DNA of 64,000 nucleotides from CAZPQK01 sp964588695. GTDB lineage: Bacteria; Krumholzibacteriota; Krumholzibacteriia; WVZY01; JAKEHA01. Shown here one piece after another: positions 25,501 through 33,289 of this stretch. The notes beneath the pieces are model-generated. The model made no database searches, was not told the DNA's origin, and saw only the letters and a program-made list of their open reading frames with translations. Location: the NCBI GenBank assembly GCA_964588695.1, contig CAZPQK010000003.1, positions 296,888 through 360,887 on the forward strand, written 5' to 3'. A program made the position numbers and the translations under genes. Position 1 is the stretch's first letter. The number at the start of each line of letters is the position of its first letter.

Positions 25501-25903
25501 CCGCATCACCGAGCGCGGGGGAGTGTTGGGTGCGATGGAAACTATGTACCAGCGTGGACAGATCCAGGAGGAAAGTCTGTACTACGAGACGCTCAAGCAC
25601 AGCGGGCAGTTTCCCATAATCGGCGTGAACACGTTCCTTAGCAAGGAAGGGTCGCCGACGGTACTTCCACGCGAAGTAATTCGCGCGACCGAAGAAGAGA
25701 AGAAGGCGCAGATTCAGACTGTCGAAGAACTCTGGGACCGGGACGAAAAAGCCGCGACGGTGGAGATGCGGTCGGTGCAGGAGGCGGCGATTCGTAACGA
25801 AAACGTGTTTGCGGTTCTCATGGAAGCCGTCAAGTACTGTTCGCTGGGACAGATAACCAATGGACTGTTTCAAGTGGGTGGACAGTATCGCCGAAACATG
25901 TAG
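22532..25903 (+). CDS. icmF: Fused isobutyryl-CoA mutase (IcmF), B12-dependent
   Basis: A 1123-residue adenosylcobalamin-dependent acyl-CoA mutase that fuses the cobalamin-binding subunit, a MeaB-like GTPase chaperone and the substrate-binding subunit. Residues ~15-145 form the B12 domain (SLFDGHDAAINIMRRII, with the His ligand in DGH; the IcmF spelling lacks the last Gly of DxHxxG). The P-loop GTGGAGKS lies at 202-209 and NKFD is the NKxD base motif. Residues ~560-1123 are the mutase TIM barrel (RFHYVSEGMPAKRLSTAFDS, YSVSISGYHIAEAGANPITQ). IcmF interconverts isobutyryl-CoA and n-butyryl-CoA, and some act on isovaleryl-CoA. The ribosome-binding site is weak. It stands alone between terminators. 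Confidence 0.96.
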   Translation: MKKIEPYQPKNKVRVVTAASLFDGHDAAINIMRRIIQATGCEVIHLGHDRSVEEVVDCAIEEDAQAIAMTSYQGGHNEYFKYMYDLLRERGAEHIKIFGGGGGVILPDEIAELHEYGITRIYSPDDGRAMGLQGMINDLVERSDVPTGFSLNGEVGELTTDFKAIARVISAAENNADGAAEDLDKIRVQAKTSKTPILGITGTGGAGKSSLVDELVRRFLLDFPKKRIAIVSVDPSKRKTGGALLGDRIRMNAIRDRRVYMRSLATRQSNLALSKHVSDALDILRVSGFDLIILETSGIGQSDTEIIDHSDASLYVMTPEYGAATQLEKIDMLDFADVIAINKFDKRGALDALRDVRKQFKRNHQLWDVDDDDVPVFGTIASQFNDPGTNRLYSAVVAKVVEKTGADLASGFSAGDEMSEKVFIIPPKRTRYLSEIAENNRTYDDWARKQSEVAQRLFSIRRTIETLQSSDADYRDQLIANLEETYSKVALDLDPHNLAILENWQTTCKRYRDEVYTFKVRDRELKIETHTESLSHTQVPKVALPRFEAWGDVLQWNLQENVPGEFPFTAGIYPFKREGEDPTRMFAGEGAPERTNRRFHYVSEGMPAKRLSTAFDSVTLYGHDPDLRPDIYGKIGNSGVSVCCLDDAKKLYSGFDLADPATSVSMTINGPAPMLLAFFLNAAIDQQCEKYIHANGLENEVNAKLDELFAGKTRPRYRGELPPGNDGLGLMLLGTTGDRVLPSDVYDKIKADTLKVVRGTVQADILKEDQAQNTCIFSTEFALRLMGDVQQYFIDKGVRNFYSVSISGYHIAEAGANPITQLAFTLANGFTYVEYYLSRGMDIDSFAPNLSFFFSNGIDPEYAVIGRVARRIWSKALKLKYGANDRSQKLKYHIQTSGRSLHAQEISFNDIRTTLQALYAIYDNCNSLHTNAYDEAITTPTEESVRRAMAIQLIINKELGLAKNENPMQGSFVIEELTDLVEEAVLAEFDRITERGGVLGAMETMYQRGQIQEESLYYETLKHSGQFPIIGVNTFLSKEGSPTVLPREVIRATEEEKKAQIQTVEELWDRDEKAATVEMRSVQEAAIRNENVFAVLMEAVKYCSLGQITNGLFQVGGQYRRNM

Positions 25904-25953
25904 ATATGGCGGTGCCATGTAGACATGACCGGGCCACATAGACAAAAGGCACC
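25898..25953 (+). repeat. Three imperfect 19-bp direct repeats at the icmF 3' end
   Basis: Units start at 25898 (ATGTAGATATGG...), 25917 (ATGTAGACATGA...) and 25936 (ACATAGACAAAA...). The first includes the icmF stop codon and the last runs into the terminator stem. Confidence 0.5.
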
Positions 25954-25973
25954 AACCGATGTTGGTGCCTTTT
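25944..25973. terminator. Bidirectional terminator
   Basis: AAAAGGCACCAAC and GTTGGTGCCTTTT form a perfect 13-bp stem with a 4-nt loop between the convergent icmF and exported-protein genes; T-tracts are present in both directions. Confidence 0.92.
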
Positions 25974-25983
25974 CTTGTGTCAG

Positions 25984-27327
25984 CTAGTTGCTGGCTTGCT
26001 GTTGATACTGCGTTAGCAACTCGAGTTTGGGATCCTCTAGCCAGATAAACGGGGGATGTCCGTTGTCGCAAATGAATAACGGAACGTAGTCGGCGCTGAC
26101 GCCGAACCAGTTCCGAGACTGGTCGGCCGAAATCCATTGCCCTCTGGCGGGGAAGTGTTTGAAGTCGTCACGCAGATAGACTTGTGACCACACGTATGGG
26201 CCCTTGCCCGCGACCACACCCCACACTTGCCGCGCACATTGTTCAAACGCTCGGTTGTAACACACAAACAAGTCGCTCTTTCCCCAGTTTTGCGCCAGGC
26301 CGGACCGGGCACCTTCCATCACCGTGGTGCGGGTTCCTTTTTCTTCCGCTGCGGCGATTCCCCATGTCTGCCAGCACAACAGTTCGTTGTATTTTTTCCA
26401 GGCAGGCCAGGTGTTGTCCCAGAAGTTTGCCAGGGGTTCGCGAAGGGCCGTGTGCTGAACCCGCCACGGCGTCGTCGACTTGATGTTCATGTGGATGTTG
26501 GGAACCTCAGGCGGTGTGTAACTGGCAAACCCCTTGGTAGGAACTGTCGCCTCGAAAGTAACCACGGGAACGTTGGCATAACGTGGCAACTCGTCCCACA
26601 TAACGATCAAGACATCGCGATCCTGCTTGATCGACGTTGGCTCGGGTGTGAACTTGTACTCGGGTGTTCCCCACTCGGGGCGCGACATGCGGATGTGAAG
26701 TTCATTCTTAAACTGGAAGTTTGCCGACAAAGCAAGAGCCTGAAACACTGCGTCTTCGTCATCCGGATAGTTCATCACGCGGCGTACCGCGGAACTCAGT
26801 GTAGCCCACTGCGCATCTTCACCGCGGTAGACCGGGATTACCGATCCGGTGACCCGCCAGATTTTCACGGTCTCATCACCGAAGCCAAAAAGTTGTCGGG
26901 TTTTGCCCAACAACTCGGGATCGTCGGTTTCAAAGTACAGCAAACGGTCGCCGGTCAAGGCGACGACGTTGGAGCCGAACTTTGCGGCCAGTGCGTCGCG
27001 AAGTTTGGCAAGTTCCTTCGACGACGCGGTAACCACGTTGACGTCGATCACTGATGAAGCAACCACACGGTGTCGGGTCCAGGCCTTGATCTTTGCCCCT
27101 AGTTTCTTGCTTTTCGAGTTAATCTCGGATTTCTCCAACTCGACGGGTGCATCGGTTTGCCAGCAAAAGGGCAGCGCTACACCCAACAGTGTATCGGGAC
27201 TGATGCCCGGTGTGTTCCATTCGCCTGGCGAATACACGTACCCATCGTCCGTTGGATTCAGGCGTTGCGCAGATGCCGACGACGCAACGATCGCGAGCGA
27301 TGTAATGAGAACTAACAGTCGGTTCAT
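25984..27327 (-). CDS. Exported protein of unknown function
   Basis: A 447-residue protein with a signal peptide (MNRLLVLITSLAIVASSASAQ). The mature part has no family I recognise. It begins with PTDDGYVYSPGEWNTPGISPDTLLGVALPFCW and has several aromatic-rich segments. The C-terminal 120 residues contain LFVCYNRAFEQC..., VWSQVYLRDDF and QWISADQSRNW in an order that loosely recalls a transglutaminase core, but the usual His is not where expected. A possible role is in peptide or protein processing outside the cytoplasm; this is weak inference. A single gene, ended by the shared terminator. Confidence 0.75.
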   Translation of the reverse strand: MNRLLVLITSLAIVASSASAQRLNPTDDGYVYSPGEWNTPGISPDTLLGVALPFCWQTDAPVELEKSEINSKSKKLGAKIKAWTRHRVVASSVIDVNVVTASSKELAKLRDALAAKFGSNVVALTGDRLLYFETDDPELLGKTRQLFGFGDETVKIWRVTGSVIPVYRGEDAQWATLSSAVRRVMNYPDDEDAVFQALALSANFQFKNELHIRMSRPEWGTPEYKFTPEPTSIKQDRDVLIVMWDELPRYANVPVVTFEATVPTKGFASYTPPEVPNIHMNIKSTTPWRVQHTALREPLANFWDNTWPAWKKYNELLCWQTWGIAAAEEKGTRTTVMEGARSGLAQNWGKSDLFVCYNRAFEQCARQVWGVVAGKGPYVWSQVYLRDDFKHFPARGQWISADQSRNWFGVSADYVPLFICDNGHPPFIWLEDPKLELLTQYQQQASN

Positions 27328-27373
27328 GTCCTATCGGTCCGGTGGTTAAGTTTCTTCGCGTAGCTTGCCAATC

Positions 27374-27410
27374 AAAAAAAGGGGAGAGCACCGATGGTCG
27401 GTGCCCTCCC
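27374..27410 (-). terminator. Strong terminator for the T9SS cargo gene
   Basis: GGGAGAGCACCGA and TCGGTGCCCTCCC pair along 13 bp with one mismatch. On the minus strand the stem is followed by seven or more Ts. Confidence 0.9.
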
Positions 27411-27430
27411 GGGAACCAAAGTTCCAAGAC

Positions 27431-29140
27431 TTACTTCAGAAGAACCATCTTGCGGGTTTCGCTGAAGCCTTCGCCCACCAACTGGTAGAAGTAGATACCA
27501 GAGGAGAGTTCGGTCGGGCTGAACACTTCCGTGTAGTTACCCGCGCCGAGAATACCGTCAACCAGGGTGCTCACGAGCTGACCTTTTGCGTTGAAGACCT
27601 GGAGCGTCACTTTGCCGCGAGCCGGCACGGTGAACTCGATGGTCGTCGTCGGGTTGAAGGGGTTCGGGTAGTTCTGCGAAAGTTTCGTTTGCGTAGCCGT
27701 GCCGACAGCGGTCGGAGCGTTGCCGCCCGGGCAACTGTAGTCGGCGTTCACGGGATCGAAATGAGCGAACGTGCGGACCCAGGATTCCTGGAGCAGTTCG
27801 CCGACTGCGAATGCACCGATGTAGCTAACGTTGTCGAAACCAGCCAGCGACGTGGCGGTGTAGTCCGACGGACGGCCGGCAAGCAGCGAACCCATCGTCA
27901 GGCCCGGCTGCGGGAAGTTCAGGTCGGACAGATCGTTGAAGCCCATCGCGTCGATGTCGAACGGCGAGCCGTTGTTGTCCCAGTTGCCCGACATGGTGGT
28001 GTTCAACCAGTCAGCGTGACAGGCTTCGGTGCCCGGCCAGCCGGATTCGTCGTGGATCGACGGGTTGGCGGTTAAGCAACCAGCAGCACCTTCGGTAGCG
28101 AACGACTGGATCGCGACGTTGCGCCACTCGAGTGATGCCGGAACCTGATCGCGGAACGAGAGGCCCTGCGGGTGACCGGCGAAGATCGAGTTGAACACGC
28201 TGGTGGCGGAACCTTCACGAACCCGAGCGGTCACGTCAAACGGAGCGCCGAACGGGATGGTGGTTGCCGTCGTGCGGCGAGCACCGATCATCGTGGCGTT
28301 GGAAATGACCTGACGGGTGCGGGGAACATTGTTGAAGTTCGAACCGTCGTTGTCGGTTTCAATCGAGCGGGTACCGCCGGATGCAAGGTCGAACTGGTTG
28401 GGATCCTGAATGCCGAAGACCCACTGAATGTTTCCGCGATAACCAAAGTCACTATCCAACTGGTCATCGGATCCGGCCATACAGATCAGGTGCGTGTGGT
28501 CGCTGTTGCCACCGAACCACTCGAACGAGTCGTCGAAACCGTACGACACTTGAACGTGGTGAATTTCGGTCGTAGAACCGACGCCACCCATGGTCAGACC
28601 GTTGGTTTCATCGCCAGGCGCGAACTGGAAACCAGCGAACTCGATACGTGCGTAGGTAATGGTACCACTATCGTCGGTATCATCAGCGCCACCGTATTCG
28701 GAAACACCAGACGGAAAAATTCCACCTTCAAGAGTAGCGGTCCCCTGGTTGATGACGCCGTTACCGGCGATCAGGACGCCGCCCCAGTCACCAGCGGCAC
28801 GAGCACCGGCGGGCTGACGCGAGGTGAAAACAATCGGGTTGAACGGTTCGCCAGCGGCTTCAATCTTGGCACCGCGAGCGATAAGGAGAGCAGAACCAGT
28901 GTCACCTTTAACGATGGTGCCCGGTTCGATGGTCAGCGTGTACGTCGAGTCGACGATGTAAAGGCCGGTAAGAACGTAGCAAGTGTCGGCCGACAACGTA
29001 CGGTTAAAATTCTGAAAGTAAGTCGAGAACGACGGGGCACCTTCGCCCGCGCCGATGACGACTTCTTGGGCACTGGAGATCGAAGGCGCCGCAGTAAGAG
29101 CGGTAGCTACGATCGCCAAAGCAGCGATGAACTTCTTCAT
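27431..29140 (-). CDS. Secreted parallel-beta protein with type IX secretion (Por) C-terminal domain
   Basis: A 569-residue exported protein: signal peptide (1-24), then beta-helix-like repeats (YTLTIEPGTIVKGDTGSALLIARGAKIEAAG, GDWGGVLIAGNGVINQG) typical of a family of large FCB-group secreted proteins, then a T9SS type A sorting domain in the last ~85 residues (LSQNYPNPFNPTTTIEFTVP...LSSGIYFYQLVGEG...RKMVLLK). The sorting domain should direct outer-membrane passage and cleavage or anchoring. GGGAGGA precedes the ATG. The long, AT-richer leader (29141-29407) and a strong terminator suggest a well-expressed single gene. Function of the passenger is unknown. Confidence 0.9.
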   Translation of the reverse strand: MKKFIAALAIVATALTAAPSISSAQEVVIGAGEGAPSFSTYFQNFNRTLSADTCYVLTGLYIVDSTYTLTIEPGTIVKGDTGSALLIARGAKIEAAGEPFNPIVFTSRQPAGARAAGDWGGVLIAGNGVINQGTATLEGGIFPSGVSEYGGADDTDDSGTITYARIEFAGFQFAPGDETNGLTMGGVGSTTEIHHVQVSYGFDDSFEWFGGNSDHTHLICMAGSDDQLDSDFGYRGNIQWVFGIQDPNQFDLASGGTRSIETDNDGSNFNNVPRTRQVISNATMIGARRTTATTIPFGAPFDVTARVREGSATSVFNSIFAGHPQGLSFRDQVPASLEWRNVAIQSFATEGAAGCLTANPSIHDESGWPGTEACHADWLNTTMSGNWDNNGSPFDIDAMGFNDLSDLNFPQPGLTMGSLLAGRPSDYTATSLAGFDNVSYIGAFAVGELLQESWVRTFAHFDPVNADYSCPGGNAPTAVGTATQTKLSQNYPNPFNPTTTIEFTVPARGKVTLQVFNAKGQLVSTLVDGILGAGNYTEVFSPTELSSGIYFYQLVGEGFSETRKMVLLK

Positions 29141-29384
29141 CTGAGAGTTCCTCCCTAAGTGATTTATCTAATGCTGTTTGTTTAAATGCTTGACTTGTAA
29201 AGATCTTGTAAACTAAGCTCCAACAACATAGAGGCGGTTCGTCCTTAGGCGGCCCCCTTTCGTGATGGGGAAGTCATCTCGCGGTGTGGCATGCGCTGGG
29301 ATGCCTTCCCCTAAATTTTTCTGCTCGTGTGTGAGCACGATACTCACACTCTCTCCCTCGTTTCTCAGGCACTTCCTTTGGTCG

Positions 29385-29398
29385 AGTAGGCGCCTACT
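29385..29398. repeat. Perfect 14-bp palindrome AGTAGGCGCCTACT
   Basis: A self-complementary 14-mer lies 9 bp beyond the stop of the TonB-dependent receptor gene and about 245 bp upstream of the T9SS cargo gene. It has no loop, so it is a better candidate for a dimeric protein-binding site than for a terminator; no regulator can be named. Confidence 0.4.
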
Positions 29399-29407
29399 AG
29401 ATAATTT

Positions 29408-32170
29408 CTAGAGATCGAAAGAGAGAGAAAGTGAATACGACGTCCCCACCTTGTAACGCTCATACTCCAAGCGTTCGTCTCCGCCAGTTGTAAACACAAC
29501 GTCCTTGGCGGCGATATCTTTTACCGTAAGCTTAAGTCGCGTAGATGAAGTTAGTTGTTGGGATGCGGTAAAATCTAGCACCGCACGAGCCTCTTCGTAG
29601 ACATCTCCGCGCCCAAAGCTAAAGTCCCCAACCGCGTCCAGGCGGCGACCAAATTTGTTGTAAAGGACCCCAAGCTCCATGCCCGACTTGCGGTTGCTGT
29701 AGAACAGCCCCAGGTTAGCGGACCAGGGTGACTGCCCTTGGAGCGGGCGTTCCGATTCGGAAGCGTTCTGCGCCTGGTTTAGAAACACCTTGGACTCGAC
29801 CTTGGTGTAGTTACCGTTAATCGTCAGGCTTTCAAGTTTGGGCGAAACGAAGTCGAGTTTTTTGCGCACCTCAACTTCCCAACCTTCGTTTTCCGCATTC
29901 TTCGCGTTACGCCAGGAGAGCCGGAAGCGAGTGTCGTCGACGAACAGTCTTCGCTCGATGGGCTTGTCGAAATCTTTGGTAAAGAAACTAAAGGCAAGGA
30001 CTTCGCCGGGCGTGGGATAGATTTCAAGGCGAACATCGCGGTTGATGATCTTTGATCGCTCCAGATCCGCGTGACCAACGATCTGCCGATCCAGATCAAG
30101 GTCGTTGTAACGAATGGGCGCGCGCTCGCGAAACTCGGGGTAGTTCACCGACTCAAAGTAGGAACCCCGTACCGAGACTTTGTCGTTGAGGTAGTAGGTG
30201 ACGTTGACCGACGGGAGAATGTCATCTTCGCCGTATGGTTGAGCCGTGACCTCGGGAATGTCGAGCGCTTGAACGGCTTCGATGTACTGGTCAAAGCGTT
30301 GTTCGCGTAGTCCGCCAGTCACACGGAAGCGTTGCCCCAAAACGTTGAAAGGTTGGTCGCCCATTACATATCGGCTGACAATGCGTTCGTCAGCCGAGTA
30401 CTCGCCAGTGAAAGGCCCCTTGCGGGTAAACTCAAACAACTCGCCGCCATTTGACTTACCCCCGTCGAAGTGATCGGGAGAGAAAATCGTTTCGATCGGT
30501 TCGGCGAGCATAATCAGATTCGCGTTGGCAACGCTGTTAGGGTCGGCAAAGAACGTTTTGTTTTCGAACTCCCGGTCGCGACGTTCATCGCTATAGCCAA
30601 CCTTGACTTTGGTACCCAGCTTCTCCAACTCGTAGGTGCCATTAACCGACGACCCTTCGCGATCCTCCCGAAGGTCGCTCCAGGTTCGCTCGTTGTCTTG
30701 TAGAAACGGCACTTCGGGAAACTGAAGCATGCGGTACTGCAAATAGCGACGATCGGGTTCGCTGGCGGTAGCACGCGCACGGTTGCCGTCCCACTGGACT
30801 TCGAACGAACTTTTCCACGGTAACAGCCCGGTCAGTTGCGGGAATTCGTGTTCGCCCGCCACCTGGCCCAAGTAAAGTTCGCGCTCCTTCCACTCGAACA
30901 GATACTCGAGCGGATAGTCGTAGTCCTTTTGTGCGCCCTTGGAGAGCGTTACCGTTTCGCTGGCATTACGGGTGTACGTGTTCTGAAGGGAGATCTTGTG
31001 GTGATCGCTTGGTCGGTAGGAAATGTTGCCGACGCCGCCAGCCAGCACGTTAAAACCAAACTCCTCACCGTCTTCGAAGCCGATCTCGGCGTTGTCAAAG
31101 CCATAGCGGGTGCCTCGATAGTTTTGTAGCGAGAACCCATTTTTATAGATCCCGGAGAGTACAAAACCGATTTCGTGGGTGCCCAGAATGTATCTGTCGC
31201 CAATGGCCGCGCTAAGAGATTGCGCGGGGGGGATCCGGTAGATGTTGGTGAACCAGTTGTTGGGCAACGACTTGGCTAGCGGCGTACCCTCGGACACGTT
31301 TTCGGGAAACGTACGCGCGCCGTTGTCGTAGCCAATCCAGTCCAGGTCGCTTCCGGGGCCGCGCTTGACTCGCTCGCCGGTGTAGTATGTGTTGCTGGAT
31401 GACCCCATCGAAAACTTCAGCAGTCGATTGTTGGGAAACTCCAGCGTGTTAATTTGCACCAGGCCCCCGGAGAAGTCGCCGCGTAGGTCGGGGGTCGCGG
31501 TCTTAACCACCACCGAGTTAGCCATTAGCGACGACGGAACCAGGTCAAACGAGAAGCTCTTCTTGTCGACATCGGTGTCGGTTGAGGTTACCGATGTACC
31601 GTTTAGCATAGTGGCGTTGTAGCGGTCGGGCACGCCGCGAATAAACAGGAATTTATTGTCCTGTACAGTTACCGACGGCGCTCGCTTGAACACATCACCC
31701 GCATCGGCGGCGGGCATGCGGCTGATCATTTCCTTGGAAATTCCATCGCCTATCACTGCGCTGTTCTTACGGTCGGTAATGAGTTCCATTTCGCTGGCGT
31801 TCTCGCGGATGGCGCGAACGACGAGGTCGTCCATCCGAAACTCTTTGGCAGCGCTCTTCATTTTGGGGGAGAGTTCGGTTTCGCCGGCCGTCGTTACCAC
31901 GACGTTGGCGAGCTCCAGGGCTTCGTAGCCACTGGCGGTAAACTTAACGCGGTAGGTACCGGCAGGAATGTTGTCGATACGAAATGTGCCGTCGAGTTTG
32001 CAAAATCCGGTGATGGGCCTTTTGCCGCCGAGGACGGCGATTTGCGCACCCACATTGCCGCCGTTTTCGGCTTTAACTTTACCGGTGATTGCACCGGCAA
32101 AGGCGACGGCAGGGGCTACCACCAGGTAGACCACGACCGCTACCGCCAAACGGGACCACAGCTTGTACAT
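29408..32170 (-). CDS. TonB-dependent outer-membrane receptor with N-terminal carboxypeptidase-regulatory-like domain
   Basis: A 920-residue outer-membrane receptor. After the signal peptide (~1-25) comes a CarboxypepD_reg beta-sandwich (GKVKAENGGNVGAQIAVLGG...GTFRIDNIPAGTYRVKFTASGYE, 28-105), then the plug (DAGDVFKRAPSVTVQDNKFLFIRGVPDRYNATMLNG, about 120-230), then a 22-strand barrel ending in the outer-membrane signature SYSLSLSFDL with a C-terminal hydrophobic residue pattern. Such receptors import siderophores, vitamin B12, glycans or peptides; the ligand is unknown. It is divergent from the TonB/ExbB/ExbD operon 366 bp away, which probably supplies its energy. GGAGTAC precedes the ATG. 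Confidence 0.93.
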   Translation of the reverse strand: MYKLWSRLAVAVVVYLVVAPAVAFAGAITGKVKAENGGNVGAQIAVLGGKRPITGFCKLDGTFRIDNIPAGTYRVKFTASGYEALELANVVVTTAGETELSPKMKSAAKEFRMDDLVVRAIRENASEMELITDRKNSAVIGDGISKEMISRMPAADAGDVFKRAPSVTVQDNKFLFIRGVPDRYNATMLNGTSVTSTDTDVDKKSFSFDLVPSSLMANSVVVKTATPDLRGDFSGGLVQINTLEFPNNRLLKFSMGSSSNTYYTGERVKRGPGSDLDWIGYDNGARTFPENVSEGTPLAKSLPNNWFTNIYRIPPAQSLSAAIGDRYILGTHEIGFVLSGIYKNGFSLQNYRGTRYGFDNAEIGFEDGEEFGFNVLAGGVGNISYRPSDHHKISLQNTYTRNASETVTLSKGAQKDYDYPLEYLFEWKERELYLGQVAGEHEFPQLTGLLPWKSSFEVQWDGNRARATASEPDRRYLQYRMLQFPEVPFLQDNERTWSDLREDREGSSVNGTYELEKLGTKVKVGYSDERRDREFENKTFFADPNSVANANLIMLAEPIETIFSPDHFDGGKSNGGELFEFTRKGPFTGEYSADERIVSRYVMGDQPFNVLGQRFRVTGGLREQRFDQYIEAVQALDIPEVTAQPYGEDDILPSVNVTYYLNDKVSVRGSYFESVNYPEFRERAPIRYNDLDLDRQIVGHADLERSKIINRDVRLEIYPTPGEVLAFSFFTKDFDKPIERRLFVDDTRFRLSWRNAKNAENEGWEVEVRKKLDFVSPKLESLTINGNYTKVESKVFLNQAQNASESERPLQGQSPWSANLGLFYSNRKSGMELGVLYNKFGRRLDAVGDFSFGRGDVYEEARAVLDFTASQQLTSSTRLKLTVKDIAAKDVVFTTGGDERLEYERYKVGTSYSLSLSFDL

Positions 32171-32536
32171 CTAGAAGTACTCCAAAAAGGTTAGACTGCA
32201 TTGGTGGACGGCGCTTGGAGCCTCGCCGAACACGTCGATTTTGTTGTTGGACGCCCGCAGTATAGGGAGGCTATGTAAACGATAAATGAAGGAACCATGA
32301 ATTCTCGGCTTTATATAAAGGAGGCTCCTTACGCCTGCGCATACGCGAATTCTTTGGCCGCGCTTCCTACCCGCCTTTATTTTTTCCTAACCAAAATTCA
32401 CTCTCACTTAACATTCCGTTCATAGACAGTTCACCCGGCCGTATTAGCCTTTCCCGATACATTTGCTAAGCCATAAGTACCTTCCACTGGCGGCGGGAAC
32501 GCTCGATGTGTGCGCCGCGGAGAAAGGAATCAGGGA
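32171..32536. promoter_or_regulatory. Divergent intergenic region between the receptor and the TonB operon
   Basis: This 366-bp stretch has no plausible gene. It is AT-richer than its surroundings and must hold both divergent promoters. A TACATTTG at 32458-32465 fits the TAnnTTTG -7 box of Bacteroidota-type sigma factors, but no matching TTG -33 box is seen. No Fur box or riboswitch could be recognised by eye. Confidence 0.4.
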
Positions 32537-33289
32537 ATGATTAGACAGGCGCTCGTCGCCCTGAGCCTGACTGCGGTGGCCATAAGTGCGTCACTAGCAC
32601 AGGGTTCCGACGTCAAGAAGACTGTCGATAAGACGGTCTCTACGCACGAAAAAACGCAACAGGGCCAGGAGAAATGGGAGGACGAGAAGTCCGACCTGAC
32701 TCGCCGATATCGTTCGGCCAAGGCCAATGTCGATTACCTCACCAAGCGCGTGGAAATTGAGCAGAAGAAGTCCGACGCGTTGGCCCAAAGTATCTACGAA
32801 ATGAACCGCCGCTTGACCGAGGCCGTCCGCCTGGAAGAGAGCCTGGAGGATTCGCTCGACGCCATCGTTTTGCGCCTGGAAGAGTGGGTCGAGTCGGATC
32901 TGCCATTTCTTATGGACGAGCGCCGCACCCGAATCCAGAACCTTAAGAATGACCTGGCCAAGCCGGAACTCGACGGCGCTGAGAAGCTGCGACTGGTACT
33001 GCAAGCGCTGCAGGTTGAGGCCGGTTATGGGAACGACGTGGACATTCACCAGGACGAGATCATGCTTAACGGTCAGTCGCTGAAGGTTGACCTTTTGCGC
33101 GTCGGACGAGTTTCGGTGTTCTGGCGGACACCGGATGCGGCGCGTGCTGGCGAATACGATCCCGGTAGTGGCCAGTGGGTAGAACTCGAACACAAGTATT
33201 TGGCTTCTATTAACGCCGCGATCGACATGGCGGCCAAGGTTCGACCGGTAGAAGTGGTCGACTTGCCCTTGGGGAGGATTCAACCATGA
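32537..33289 (+). CDS. DUF3450 family periplasmic coiled-coil protein of a TonB2-type system
   Basis: A 250-residue exported protein with a signal peptide (residues 1-22, ending SLAQG), a long coiled coil (about 25-125) and a C-terminal globular part with LRLVLQALQVEAGYGNDVDIHQDEIMLNGQSLKVDLLRVGRVSVFWRTPD, typical of DUF3450. The start at 32537 has AGAAAGGAATCAGGGA upstream; an earlier in-frame GTG at 32510 would add nine residues. Homologues sit at the head of TonB2-type operons. It overlaps the next gene by 4 bp (ATGA). Confidence 0.9.
   Translation: MIRQALVALSLTAVAISASLAQGSDVKKTVDKTVSTHEKTQQGQEKWEDEKSDLTRRYRSAKANVDYLTKRVEIEQKKSDALAQSIYEMNRRLTEAVRLEESLEDSLDAIVLRLEEWVESDLPFLMDERRTRIQNLKNDLAKPELDGAEKLRLVLQALQVEAGYGNDVDIHQDEIMLNGQSLKVDLLRVGRVSVFWRTPDAARAGEYDPGSGQWVELEHKYLASINAAIDMAAKVRPVEVVDLPLGRIQP

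Noticed and set aside
26227..27054. A 275-codon plus-strand open frame opposite the unknown exported protein
   Set aside because: The minus-strand frame has a signal peptide and a ribosome-binding site and ends at a terminator; the plus-strand frame has none of these.
28172..29158. A 328-codon frame opposite the T9SS cargo gene
   Set aside because: The cargo gene has a clear signal peptide and sorting domain; the opposite frame runs into its promoter and shows no family feature.
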